A DNA stretch of 52,736 nt from SSSZ01 sp016790965 (GTDB lineage: Bacteria; Pseudomonadota; Gammaproteobacteria; Burkholderiales; Rhodocyclaceae), in NCBI GenBank assembly GCA_016790965.1, contig JAEUNZ010000017.1, positions 1-52,736 on the forward strand. Direction: 5' to 3'. Each line of letters begins with the position of its first letter. Positions within the stretch are counted from its first letter, which is position 1. This document shows positions 27,482-36,359 of this stretch, piece after piece. The notes beneath the pieces are model-generated. The model saw only the letters and a program-made list of their open reading frames with translations. It searched no databases and was not told the DNA's origin. The translations under genes and the position numbers were made by a program.

Positions 27482-28023
27482 GTTTCTACTCCTGGTTTTG
27501 CAGCCGTTTTGAGCGATTCCTGGGAAAATTACGCATTCTCCATTTCCGTCTGCTCGGGGTGAAAATCGGCCGGGGTTGCCACATCGAGCGTGGCGTGATC
27601 ATTCGGGGGGCGGTTGAAATTGGAGATCGAACAAATATCGGAGCTTATTCATATCTAAGCACCGCATTGGGCGGACGCCTGCTTATTGGTAACGACTGTC
27701 ATGTTGGCAAGCTGAATCAATTGGGTTCGGGTGGCAGCGTGGTAAGCATAGGAGATCACTGCATCTTCGCCGCTTACGTCCAAGTTACCGACGCCATACA
27801 CGAATTCCGCAACCGGGAGTTATGCATCATCAAGGCCCCTGTATTGGCCTCCTCTGTTTCTATCGCCCCAAACGTCTGGTTGGGATCCGGAGTCATGGTG
27901 ATGACGGGGGTGGCCATCGGCGAGGGGGCTGTCATTGGTGCGCAGTCATTGGTTCGGGAATCGGTGCCTCCCTTTGCGATTGCTGTCGGGACTCCGGCCA
28001 GGGTTGTGAGTTATCGGGAGTAA
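27466..28023 (+). CDS. Hexapeptide-repeat acyltransferase
   Basis: This protein of 181-185 residues has left-handed beta-helix repeats (IGRGCHIERGVIIRGAVEIG, IGNDCHVG, IAPNVWLGSGVMV) and the ending IAVGTPARVVSYRE. It is likely an O- or N-acetyltransferase acting after the PIG-L deacetylase. GTG at 27466 has GAGG six bases upstream; GTG 27478, overlapping the PIG-L stop, is also possible. A 59-bp gap follows, the first clear break in the overlapping chain that began at 19343. Confidence 0.82.
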   Translation: MAGAVSFYSWFCSRFERFLGKLRILHFRLLGVKIGRGCHIERGVIIRGAVEIGDRTNIGAYSYLSTALGGRLLIGNDCHVGKLNQLGSGGSVVSIGDHCIFAAYVQVTDAIHEFRNRELCIIKAPVLASSVSIAPNVWLGSGVMVMTGVAIGEGAVIGAQSLVRESVPPFAIAVGTPARVVSYRE

Positions 28024-28082
28024 ATGGCATATAGCCATGGCGGATTTCATCGTATTTCCAACTGCCTGAACGAGCAACAAAC

Positions 28083-29390
28083 GTGTCTGCGACCCGGAAT
28101 AATTTACTTGCCAACGTTTTTCAGCAGGCCGGGGGCGCGTTACTTTTCCTCTTCATTCCCGGAATTCTCGATGTTCAGGAATTTGGGCGAGTGACAGTGA
28201 TCACGACGTTATTGTCTCTGGCGGTGATATCGGATATCGGGTTTAGCCACGTTTACTCAAGGGCGATGCCTGGTGTTCTGGCAGGAGCCGGGGCCGATGA
28301 AATTCTGCGGTGGGATGTCGCGGCAAGCATTTCCCGCATCTGCGGGGGAGCGATATTCGGTTTGTTCGGGGCGGGATATTTCTGGTTCAGGACAGGGTAC
28401 GGATGGGAAGCGCTGCTCCTCATACCGGTATTTCCGTCCTTGGCGGCCACTGGATTTCTAGTGACGCGCAGCGTTGCGGCCAGCGATTTCCAGACGGTAC
28501 GAAATCTTTCCCTGGTTCAGTCCATCGGGCGTCTTATCAGTATCCCTACCAGCGCAATTTCCGGCGTCAGCGGATGGGTGATTGGACAACTCATTTCTGC
28601 TGCGGGTGTTCTGGTGCTGCCGGCGGCTCGTGGGCAGCTTGGCCGCGTGATGCGGGAACGGGGACGATTCGATGGTGCCTTCGTGCAAAAACATCTCAGC
28701 GAGGCGCTGTTACTCTGTTTGGTTGCTGGGATTTGGACACAGTTGATGGCGTCTGCGCGGCTGTTTGCCGTTATTGACTATTCCGAGGCAGCGGTCGCCC
28801 GCTATGGACTGGTGGCGTCGCTTTACCAAGTTGGGGCGTCGGTCATTCTGGCCGCTTTCGTACCCCAGACGGTACGGCTCTACCGATTGCTTGCCGAGGA
28901 CGTTCCGGCCGGTGTGTCCCTGGCGCTACGCCATGCTGCGATCGGAGGCAGCGTCGTATTCGGATTAGCGTTGATCGGTGCCGTTGTCGCGGTTCCTATG
29001 CTCGCTTGGCTTTTTCCGAAATACGGTGTCCAGGCCTCTATCGCCATACCGGTAGTGCTGAGCGTCGTGAACTGCGCCATTGTCTCCATTCTCGGTTCGG
29101 TGATGATCGGAACAGGGAATGCCAGGACTTACGTGTTGATTCTCGGAGTCTCCTTCGTTGCCAGCATGATCCTTCCCGTTGGCCTTTCCCCGTGGCTGGC
29201 CAGCGACGCCGCCGCTATCTCCCAGTTGTTGGCCATGAGTACCAATTCCGTTCTCCTTGTTATCGCAGTCGTGGCCAAGTTCGGGCACCATACGGGGCGG
29301 CAGGTGACGGCCTGGGTCTGCGGTTCGTTGCCCTTGGCTGCTGTCGTACTAGCACACCCGCTTATGTCACTTACCATCAATTTCCCTTGA
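28083..29390 (+). CDS. wzx: Wzx-like oligosaccharide flippase (MOP/PST family)
   Basis: This 435-residue polytopic membrane protein has about 11-12 hydrophobic helices spread along its length and no soluble domain. The N-terminus (NNLLANVFQQAGGALLFLF ... EFGRVTV) has the polysaccharide-transporter pattern. It would flip the lipid-linked oligosaccharide across the inner membrane. The start is GTG at 28083 with a weak Shine-Dalgarno sequence (GAACGAG). It could alternatively be a PST-type exporter of another glycolipid. Confidence 0.82.
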   Translation: MSATRNNLLANVFQQAGGALLFLFIPGILDVQEFGRVTVITTLLSLAVISDIGFSHVYSRAMPGVLAGAGADEILRWDVAASISRICGGAIFGLFGAGYFWFRTGYGWEALLLIPVFPSLAATGFLVTRSVAASDFQTVRNLSLVQSIGRLISIPTSAISGVSGWVIGQLISAAGVLVLPAARGQLGRVMRERGRFDGAFVQKHLSEALLLCLVAGIWTQLMASARLFAVIDYSEAAVARYGLVASLYQVGASVILAAFVPQTVRLYRLLAEDVPAGVSLALRHAAIGGSVVFGLALIGAVVAVPMLAWLFPKYGVQASIAIPVVLSVVNCAIVSILGSVMIGTGNARTYVLILGVSFVASMILPVGLSPWLASDAAAISQLLAMSTNSVLLVIAVVAKFGHHTGRQVTAWVCGSLPLAAVVLAHPLMSLTINFP

Positions 29391-29395
29391 ACGTA

Positions 29396-30265
29396 ATGAA
29401 GACCTTCGCCAGACGTTGGCTTGTTCCGCCAGGTGTCAAGGAACTGCTCAGTAGCGGGAAAACCCTAATAAAACAAAGGTTTCGCAGTCGTGAGGAACAT
29501 GTGCTGTTGGGGCAAAACGTCGCCATCCGGAATCGTCATGTCGGGCAACGTTGCTTTATTCTTGGCGCGGGGGCGTCGATCAAGGAGCAAAACCTCAAGT
29601 TGCTCAAGGGCGAATGCGTGATAAGCGTGAGCAACACCTTCGTGCATCCGGACTTTCACTCGATCAAGCCCCGATACCACGTGTTGCCGACCATGCTATA
29701 CGGCCATAGCGGCCTCTATAGCGCGGATCGGTTTGTCGGGTGGTTGAAAGAGATGCAGGAGAACACCGGTGATGCGGAAATGTTCTTCCATATTGGTGAC
29801 CGGACAATGATCCAGCAGGCGGGCCTATTCCAGAACCGCATCGTCCATTGGGTCGATTACGTGGAATGGAACGGAATGACTCAGTTTCCGCTCGATCTGG
29901 CTCGTATTCCTCACGTTGGGTCGGTCTCGGAGTTGGCTATCACGGTTGCGCTGTACCTCGGTTTCGACGAAATCTACCTGTTGGGATTCGATCATGACTG
30001 GTTCAGGGGGACGCTGGTATATTTTTACGATCACAAGCAGCAGCATGTCATGAAGCCGGATGAGAACAAGCTGGTGGCCGCGGGCATCGATGCCGAATTC
30101 CAGATGCGACGTCATGCGGATATCTTCCGGAAGTACAAGTATTTGTTCCAGTTCCGCAAGAATATCTACAACGCCAACGCCGATCGCGCCCATTATCTGG
30201 ATGTGTTTCCCAAGGTCGAATTCGAGCGCTTATTCGATACTCCGCCCAAGATCGAGGGGCAGTGA
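29396..30265 (+). CDS. GT42 (Cst-type sialyltransferase)/MptE-like putative glycosyltransferase
   Basis: This 289-residue protein has a nucleotide-binding-like motif CFILGAGASIKEQNL followed by CVISVSNTFVHPDF. Later come GSVSELAITVALYLG and FDEIYLLGFDHDWF. These blocks resemble the arrangement of the Campylobacter CstII GT42 sialyltransferases and the related MptE/DUF115/Maf group (a GxGPSL-type motif; later a VAIALGYKEIYLSGID-type block). Because the locus makes a nonulosonate, this is the best candidate for its transferase. The assignment is remote-similarity inference; the GP in the first motif is replaced by GA. The ATG at 29396 lies 5 bp after the flippase stop. Confidence 0.55.
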   Translation: MKTFARRWLVPPGVKELLSSGKTLIKQRFRSREEHVLLGQNVAIRNRHVGQRCFILGAGASIKEQNLKLLKGECVISVSNTFVHPDFHSIKPRYHVLPTMLYGHSGLYSADRFVGWLKEMQENTGDAEMFFHIGDRTMIQQAGLFQNRIVHWVDYVEWNGMTQFPLDLARIPHVGSVSELAITVALYLGFDEIYLLGFDHDWFRGTLVYFYDHKQQHVMKPDENKLVAAGIDAEFQMRRHADIFRKYKYLFQFRKNIYNANADRAHYLDVFPKVEFERLFDTPPKIEGQ

Positions 30266-30994
30266 ATGACCATCCTGAAAAGTCTGCTGCGGAATCCGCT
30301 GACATTATGGCTGGCGTGGCTGGTCACGAAAATTTCCACGGAATGGCGAAACCGTGGGAAACGCATTGACATTGGTTATCTGGCGCGCTTGCACCAGGTC
30401 GATCTGGGGTACGGGTGCCGTCTGGGTGCCGATTCCGTCGTTACCTGTTCATCCCTGGGGGATTTCAGTTATGCCGGTGAGCGCAGTCGGCTCACTAATG
30501 TTCGGGTCGGCAAGTTCGTGAGCATCGCCAACGAGGTACTCATCGGCCTGGGGCGCCATCCCAGCAGGGAATTCGTGTCGACGCACCCGGTGTTTTATGA
30601 TCAGACGTCGGGATCGCCCATGCCGGCCTTGGGCAAGAACGTGTTTGCCGAGTTTGCGCCAATCAATATCGGAAACGACGTCTGGATCGGCACCCGTGCC
30701 ATCATCATCGATGGGGTGACCATCGGGGACGGTGCGATTGTCGCTGCAGGCGCAGTCGTGACCGAGGATGTTGCTCCATACAGTATTGTCGGCGGCGTTC
30801 CTGCCCGATTGATTCGTATGCGTTTCAACGAAGAAGAGATAGCTTTTCTTCGGGAGTTGCGTTGGTGGGATAGGGATCGATTATGGTTGCTTAAATTAGC
30901 CCATCATTTTGGAAACATCACGTCCCTAATGCGAGAATACGCAAAATTTAATACTGATTGGTGCGGCGGCTATATATTCGACATTGGCCGTTAA
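30266..30994 (+). CDS. CatB-related O-acetyltransferase (hexapeptide repeat)
   Basis: This 242-residue xenobiotic-acetyltransferase-type protein has THPVFYDQTSGSPMP (the CatB-like extended loop), INIGNDVWIGTRAIIIDGVTIG and SIVGGVPARLIRMRF, then a C-terminal helix (EEEIAFLRELRWWD). It probably O-acetylates a sugar of the oligosaccharide. The ATG abuts the upstream stop, with GAGGGGCAG before it. Its last 150 bp become AT-rich, at the edge of an AT-rich islet. Confidence 0.85.
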   Translation: MTILKSLLRNPLTLWLAWLVTKISTEWRNRGKRIDIGYLARLHQVDLGYGCRLGADSVVTCSSLGDFSYAGERSRLTNVRVGKFVSIANEVLIGLGRHPSREFVSTHPVFYDQTSGSPMPALGKNVFAEFAPINIGNDVWIGTRAIIIDGVTIGDGAIVAAGAVVTEDVAPYSIVGGVPARLIRMRFNEEEIAFLRELRWWDRDRLWLLKLAHHFGNITSLMREYAKFNTDWCGGYIFDIGR

Positions 30995-31024
30995 ATGGTT
31001 ATTTTGAAATGATTCGGAGCTATT

Positions 31025-31867
31025 TTGAAAGATATGCAGGATTCTGAAATATATATGGCGTATCAGCGCGTTGCTTCATCTTTCCCATTCAGCGGCTACA
31101 TGTCTTTGGAAGGTGGGGCATATTTTAATATATCGCGTCAAGTATTAAAATATTTACCGCGCGGCGCCAAAATCCTCGATTTTGGCGCTGGTCCTTGTGA
31201 TAAAACCGCGATACTTCAAACGCTAGGCTACCAATGTTCTGCGTTTGATGACTTGAGTGACGATTGGCATAACTTAGATGGTAACCGTGCCAAGATATTG
31301 GAATTTGCTAACAATATTGGTATGGATTACCACCTGGCTCCAGACGGTTTCAACAGATTTTCATCATGCTCGTTCGACATGGTAATGTCTCATGATGTGC
31401 TAGAGCATCTTCATAATTCGCCGCGCGAATTGCTGAATGATTTGGTCAGCCTAGTGCACCCGGGCGGATATATTTTCTTGACGGTTCCAAATGCCGTTAA
31501 TATAAGAAAGCGTATAAACGTATTATTTGGAAGAACTAATCTTCCGGCTTTTGCTAGTTACTATTGGCACCCAGGAGAGTGGCGAGGGCATATCCGCGAA
31601 TATGTTCGAGATGACCTTGAGAAGCTAGCCGAATTTCTTAATCTGGAAGTCATATTGGTGCGTGGATGTGATCACATGCTGCAAAAAGTGCCGGTTGGGG
31701 TGCGAGGTGCATATACAGCTATCACTGGGGTTTTCGATGGTTGGAAAGATAGCTGGATGTTGATAGCGAGAAAACCGCATGACTGGGTAGGGAGGCGAGA
31801 GTTGCATAGGAAAGAGTTCGAGCAAGTTATGGCAACATCCGTCGGATACCGTTATACCAACGAATGA
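31025..31867 (+). CDS. Class I SAM-dependent methyltransferase
   Basis: This protein of 277-280 residues has SAM motif I ILDFGAGPCDKTA, a DD at motif II (AFDDLSDDW), SHDVLEHLHNSP and HPGGYIFLTVPN. It belongs to the Methyltransf_11/23 type common in glycan loci and may cap or decorate a sugar. TTG at 31025 has GGAG at 6 bases; ATG 31034 is the alternative. The gene is far more AT-rich than its neighbours, suggesting a separate origin. Confidence 0.83.
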   Translation: MKDMQDSEIYMAYQRVASSFPFSGYMSLEGGAYFNISRQVLKYLPRGAKILDFGAGPCDKTAILQTLGYQCSAFDDLSDDWHNLDGNRAKILEFANNIGMDYHLAPDGFNRFSSCSFDMVMSHDVLEHLHNSPRELLNDLVSLVHPGGYIFLTVPNAVNIRKRINVLFGRTNLPAFASYYWHPGEWRGHIREYVRDDLEKLAEFLNLEVILVRGCDHMLQKVPVGVRGAYTAITGVFDGWKDSWMLIARKPHDWVGRRELHRKEFEQVMATSVGYRYTNE

Positions 31868-31881
31868 TATTGCCATCCGCT

Positions 31882-31910
31882 TTGCCAATGATTGCCCTAT
31901 TTGGTTTAAT
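31882..31910 (+). promoter_or_regulatory. Possible sigma70 promoter before the GT2 gene
   Basis: TTGCCA and TTTAAT, each five of six matches to the consensus, are 17 bp apart in the 89-bp spacer before 31957. The AT-rich context raises the chance of a random match. Confidence 0.4.
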
Positions 31911-31956
31911 TATTTGACGGGATGGTTTTGTGGCTCTACGGCGACTTGGTGATTGA

Positions 31957-32892
31957 ATGATAGGCTGTCAAGATAGGAATCCGCTGGTTTCAATAGTTGT
32001 TCCAACGTTCAATCACGCAAAATATTTGCCTGAGGCGATAGATAGCTTGCTCGGGCAGTCATATTCAAATTTAGAGATTATTATCCTCGATGATGGATCT
32101 ACGGACAATACTCGAACGATCCTTGAAGGATATGGCAATAAGATTCGTTGGGAGACCCAGAGTAATATGGGACATTCGCGAACTCTCAACAAGGGTTGGC
32201 GTATGTCTAGAGGGGATGTCATTGGGTACCTCAATGCTGATGATATTCTGTATCCCGATGCTATTAGAATATCTGTGGAGTATTTGCAAGACAATGCTTC
32301 GGCGGTAGGGTGTTATCCAAATTTTTTGATTATTGACCCTGATTCTAGGCGTGTGCGGAGTGTAAGTGCGCCAAGTTTTGATATTTATAAAATGATAACT
32401 CAATTTGAGTGTGCTCCTGGCCCAGGTGCTCTTTTTCTGAAGAGTGCTTTTGAACGTGCCGGTGGGTGGAATGAGGAGTTAAAGCAAACGCAAGATTTTG
32501 AATACTGGCTTCGACTGGCCCGTTACGGAAATTTAATTCATATACCATTTGAATTGGCAGCATTCCGTGTGCACGAACGTTCGCAGTCGTTCGGAAATAT
32601 TGCATTCGCTGCAGCTGACGAGCCCATCGCGGTTATTGAGTCATATTATCAAAATAACCAGATTCCTGAGGAACTGTTGCATATTAAGAAACAGGCTTTG
32701 GCGAATGCGCATTTTGTTGCCGCTCAACTGCACCTACGGTCTGCTAGGTATTGGCCAGCCATCATAAGGATTGCGGACGCGATCTCCATGAGCCCCATAT
32801 CATTTTGCAGTAAGCGCATCTTGAGGGTGCTTGCGCACGGTTTGTTTTACCGTCCATTGCATCGCCTCTCATGGCTGTTACGCCGAAGCTGA
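31957..32892 (+). CDS. Family 2 glycosyltransferase (GT-A fold)
   Basis: This 311-residue protein has the GT2 start VSIVVPTFNHAKYLPEAIDS, DDGSTDNTR, the DxD-like NADDI, and WNEELKQTQDFEYWLRL with the catalytic-base region ED/QDFEYW. It transfers one sugar of the oligosaccharide. It lies in the AT-rich islet (a sampled line at 32041 has 38% G+C) and has no overlap with its neighbours. Confidence 0.9.
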   Translation: MIGCQDRNPLVSIVVPTFNHAKYLPEAIDSLLGQSYSNLEIIILDDGSTDNTRTILEGYGNKIRWETQSNMGHSRTLNKGWRMSRGDVIGYLNADDILYPDAIRISVEYLQDNASAVGCYPNFLIIDPDSRRVRSVSAPSFDIYKMITQFECAPGPGALFLKSAFERAGGWNEELKQTQDFEYWLRLARYGNLIHIPFELAAFRVHERSQSFGNIAFAAADEPIAVIESYYQNNQIPEELLHIKKQALANAHFVAAQLHLRSARYWPAIIRIADAISMSPISFCSKRILRVLAHGLFYRPLHRLSWLLRRS

Positions 32893-32930
32893 GAAACGCA
32901 ATGCAGACTGCCCGGGGCAAGGAAAGTCCG

Positions 32931-34070
32931 ATGCACGTCCTTTGCGTGACGGTCCTGCTCGATCCGGTGACCGGGGGCGGTACTGCTGAGCGGACCTTCC
33001 AACTTGCCAGCTATTTTGCCGCCAGGGGGGATGCGGTCAGCGTGCTGACGACCGCTATCGGGCTGACGGAGGCGCGGCGTCAAGCTATCGCTAGGGCCGA
33101 GGTGGTTGGATTGCGATGCCTTTTTCGCCGCTTCTTTGTGGTGGAACCCAGGTTTGGTTTGATCGCGGGGTTGGTGAAACGTAGCGACGTTATCCACCTG
33201 ATGGGGCACTGGAATTTGTTGAATGTTCTGGTTTCTGTGCTTGCGTCCTGGTATCGGGTGCCATACGTGATCTGCCCCGCGGGCGAACTGAAAGTATTCG
33301 GCCGCTCCCGTTTTCTGAAGCGGGTGTTCAACGCGCTGGTTGGCAAAGCCGTTGTTCGCCGCGCTTCCGGTTGGATCGCCGTTACCGATGCCGAATTTCC
33401 GGATTTCCGCTCTTATGGGATCGACCCCTCGGATATTCGTGTGTTGCCCAATGGTATTGCGGTCGATGGCTTGAGAGACGCGCCCCATACGGCAATCATT
33501 GATCGTCTTGGGGTCGTGGCGAAGCAATATGTATTATTCATGGGACGTTTGAATCCCATCAAGGGTCCAGATCTACTGCTCAGTGCCTTTGCTTTGGTGG
33601 CGAAGGAATATCCGGAATTGCACCTGGTCTTTGCCGGGCCCGACGGCGGGCTTCTGAATACACTCAAGGAGGAATCGGTCGTCAAGGAGCTGATGGCTCG
33701 CGTTCATTTTGCCGGTTACGTCTCGGGGGCAGACAAGGCAACGCTTTATCGGGGGGCTCTTTTTCTGACCATTCCGTCGCGCCACGAGGCGATGTCCATC
33801 GTTGTATTAGAGGCGGGCGCTGTTGGCGTTCCCGTCCTGCTTACCGATCAATGCGGATTCGATCAGGTTGCCGACATTGAAGGAGGGAAAGTGGTTTCGC
33901 CTGATGAGCAAAGTTTGGCTCAGGGCATGCGCAGGTTGCTTGCCAAGCGCTCAGAGTTGGACAGAATGGGGCGGAATTTGCGTCGCCTGGTTGAGGAAAA
34001 TTACTCTTGGGATACCATCGGCGCTTTGCACGAGAGCTATTTCGGTTCCTTGGTCCGGGTGAAGAAATAG
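32931..34070 (+). CDS. Family 4 glycosyltransferase (GT-B fold)
   Basis: This 379-residue protein has GGGTAERTFQLASYFAARGD at the N-terminus. The Glycos_transf_1 domain has VLFMGRLNPIKGPDLLLSA and the EX7E-like segment RHEAMSIVVLEAGAVGVPVL. ATG 32931 is preferred over 32871 because AAGGAAAG precedes it and the family N-terminus begins there. Its codon use returns to GC-richer, unlike the preceding GT2 gene. Confidence 0.88.
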   Translation: MHVLCVTVLLDPVTGGGTAERTFQLASYFAARGDAVSVLTTAIGLTEARRQAIARAEVVGLRCLFRRFFVVEPRFGLIAGLVKRSDVIHLMGHWNLLNVLVSVLASWYRVPYVICPAGELKVFGRSRFLKRVFNALVGKAVVRRASGWIAVTDAEFPDFRSYGIDPSDIRVLPNGIAVDGLRDAPHTAIIDRLGVVAKQYVLFMGRLNPIKGPDLLLSAFALVAKEYPELHLVFAGPDGGLLNTLKEESVVKELMARVHFAGYVSGADKATLYRGALFLTIPSRHEAMSIVVLEAGAVGVPVLLTDQCGFDQVADIEGGKVVSPDEQSLAQGMRRLLAKRSELDRMGRNLRRLVEENYSWDTIGALHESYFGSLVRVKK

Positions 34071-34093
34071 TTTTGCGTCGGGTGGGAATGCGG

Positions 34094-35311
34094 ATGAAGT
34101 TGTTGGTCGTATCTCAGTATTTTTTTCCGGAAAACTTTCGGATCAACGATCTGGTTTTGGATTTCGTTGCCAGAGGCCATGAAGTTACGGTCCTTACCGG
34201 CCTGCCAAACTATCCTAACGGATCCTTTTTTCAGGGGTATGGCCTTTGGGCCCCGCGGCAGGAGGTAGTTCACGGCGCAAGGGTGATGCGCGTTCCGCTC
34301 GTTCCGCGGGGGCGGGGTGGGGCTCTTAGACTGGTCCTGAATTACATCTCATTCGCCCTTTTCGCCTCCTGCAGTGCCATTTTTCGTGTTGGACGTGGCT
34401 ACGATGCCGTCTTTGTCTTTGCGCCAACACCCATCTCCGTGGTGATCCCAGGACTGATTGCGGGTTGGAGGTGCAAGGCGCCTGTGCTGTTGTGGGTTCT
34501 CGATCTTTGGCCGGAGTCGCTGGAGGCGACCGGGGTTGTACGGTCTCCGGCGATCCTGTCGGTGGTTGGCAGGATTGTTGGCAGGCTGTACCAGGGCTGT
34601 AGCCGGATTCTGGTAGGTTCGCAGGGGTTTGCAGAGTCTGTAGTGGCATTGGGGGCGAATCCGAAGGGAATCTGCCATTTTCCGAATTGGGTGGAGGCGA
34701 TACCGAATTCCAAGCAAGGGAAGGGACCAAGATTGCCGGAGGGCTTTACAATTGTCTTTGCCGGTAATCTTGGCCGAGCACAAGATTTTCCCAGCATTCT
34801 TGCAGCGGTTCGTCTGACCCACGACATCCCAGTACGTTGGGTGTTCGTGGGTGGCGGATTGATGACCGATACTGCCAAGGAATTGATAGAACGGGAGAGT
34901 CTTCAGGAACGAGTTCATTTTCTTGGGCGCTGGCCGCTTGAAGACATGCCGGCTCTCTTTGCTGGTGCGGCGGCTCTGTTGGTAAGTTTGCGGAATGAGC
35001 CTGCATTTGCTAAGGCGATTCCCGGGAAAATTCAGTCTTATCTGGACGCTGGCCGTCCAATCCTGGCGATGATTGATGGCGAGGGGGGGGATCTGGTTCA
35101 GAAAGCGGGGGCAGGCCTGGTTTGCGGTGCGGGAAGGGGCGATGCGCTCGCGGAAAATGTCAGGCGCCTGTTCGCCATGAGCGAGGCGGAGCGGGCGGCA
35201 TTGGGCGAGTCAGGCAAGCGCTACGCGCAGCAGTATTTTGATCGCAAACTGCTTTTGGGCAAGTTGTCGGCATGGATTGATGATGCTGTCAAGGAATACA
35301 AACATGGTTGA
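34094..35311 (+). CDS. wbuB: WbuB-like family 4 glycosyltransferase (probable L-FucNAc transferase)
   Basis: This 405-residue GT-B protein has the WbuB-type N-terminus (LLVVSQYFFPENFRINDLV, VLTGLPNYPNG) and LLWVLDLWPESLEATG. The C-terminal domain has IVFAGNLGRAQD and the EX7E region KIQSYLDAGRPILA. In E. coli O26 and related loci wbuB accompanies fnlABC and is proposed to transfer L-FucNAc; the same neighbours follow here. ATG 34094 is chosen (GGTGGG eight bases upstream) over ATG 34088. It overlaps fnlA by 8 bp. Confidence 0.82.
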   Translation: MKLLVVSQYFFPENFRINDLVLDFVARGHEVTVLTGLPNYPNGSFFQGYGLWAPRQEVVHGARVMRVPLVPRGRGGALRLVLNYISFALFASCSAIFRVGRGYDAVFVFAPTPISVVIPGLIAGWRCKAPVLLWVLDLWPESLEATGVVRSPAILSVVGRIVGRLYQGCSRILVGSQGFAESVVALGANPKGICHFPNWVEAIPNSKQGKGPRLPEGFTIVFAGNLGRAQDFPSILAAVRLTHDIPVRWVFVGGGLMTDTAKELIERESLQERVHFLGRWPLEDMPALFAGAAALLVSLRNEPAFAKAIPGKIQSYLDAGRPILAMIDGEGGDLVQKAGAGLVCGAGRGDALAENVRRLFAMSEAERAALGESGKRYAQQYFDRKLLLGKLSAWIDDAVKEYKHG

Positions 35312-36359
35312 AGCAAGAATGAAAAAACTGTTCGAAGGGAAGACGGTGCTGATCACCGGTGGGACAGGGTCGTTCGGTAATGCGTTTCTTCAGTACCTGA
35401 AGCCCTATGCCTGCAAGGAGATTCGCATCTTTTCTCGCGACGAATTGAAGCAGGAGCACATGCGCATCTCCAACGCAGATCCGAAGCTGCGTTTCTACAT
35501 TGGTGATGTCCGTGATCGGGATAGCGTTGACGGAGCCATGCACGGTGTTGACTATGTTTTTCACGCGGCAGCATTGAAACAGGTTCCTTCTTGCGAGTTC
35601 TTTCCCATGCAGGCGGTGCTGACTAATATTGCCGGGAGTGCGAACGTCATCGAGTCTGCGATCAAACATGGCGTTTCCAGGGTCGTATGCCTTTCCACAG
35701 ACAAGGCCGTCTATCCGGTGAATGCCATGGGGATGACGAAGGCGCTCATGGAAAAGGTAACCGGCGCCGCGGCGCGCGCACTCGGTGAGGGCGCAACGAT
35801 ACTTTCGAGCGTGCGCTACGGGAACGTGATGTGTTCCCGGGGATCGGTTATTCCCCTGTTCATCCAGCAGATTCGGGCGGGCAAGGCGCTGACGCTGACA
35901 GTCCCGGAAATGACACGTTTTCTGCTTCCCCTGAGTCAGGCGATTGAGTTGGTCGCTTTTGCGTTCGAACATGGTAACCAAGGTGATCTTTTCGTCCGCA
36001 AGGCACCAGCCTGCACTGTGGAGGCATTGGCTCAAGCACTTAAGAACCTGTTTGGATCGGATGGCGAACTTCAGGTGATCGGAATGCGCCATGGCGAAAA
36101 AATCTATGAAACGTTGGCGACTCGCGAGGAGCTATCCAAGGCCGAGGATATGGGGGACTATTACCGAGTTCCGATGGATGATCGCGATCTGAATTATGGG
36201 AAATACTTCACCGAAGGGAATGCAGTCGAAGCATCCTTCGAAGACTACACCTCCCACAATACTGAGCGACTGGATGTACAAGGTGTCGAGCACCTATTGT
36301 TGAGTCTTCCCGAAGTGCGGTCTGAACTCGCGGCTGCCGGCAGATTGGCGAGCAGATAA
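35304..36359 (+). CDS. fnlA: UDP-GlcNAc 4,6-dehydratase (inverting)/5-epimerase, first step to UDP-L-FucNAc
   Basis: This 351-residue SDR has VLITGGTGSFGNAFL, FSRDELKQ, AAALKQVPSCEFFP and STDKAVYPVNAMGMTKA, where Met replaces Tyr in the usual YxxxK, as in CapE/WbjB/FnlA. It inverts C5 while dehydrating UDP-GlcNAc. ATG 35304 overlaps wbuB and follows AAGGA; ATG 35319 is the alternative. It is first of the fnlABC trio. Confidence 0.93.
   Translation: MVEARMKKLFEGKTVLITGGTGSFGNAFLQYLKPYACKEIRIFSRDELKQEHMRISNADPKLRFYIGDVRDRDSVDGAMHGVDYVFHAAALKQVPSCEFFPMQAVLTNIAGSANVIESAIKHGVSRVVCLSTDKAVYPVNAMGMTKALMEKVTGAAARALGEGATILSSVRYGNVMCSRGSVIPLFIQQIRAGKALTLTVPEMTRFLLPLSQAIELVAFAFEHGNQGDLFVRKAPACTVEALAQALKNLFGSDGELQVIGMRHGEKIYETLATREELSKAEDMGDYYRVPMDDRDLNYGKYFTEGNAVEASFEDYTSHNTERLDVQGVEHLLLSLPEVRSELAAAGRLASR

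Noticed and set aside
36090..36130. Possible inactivation of fnlA because Tyr of YxxxK is Met
   Set aside because: Met at this position is normal for the CapE/FnlA and WbpM families, so it is not a defect.
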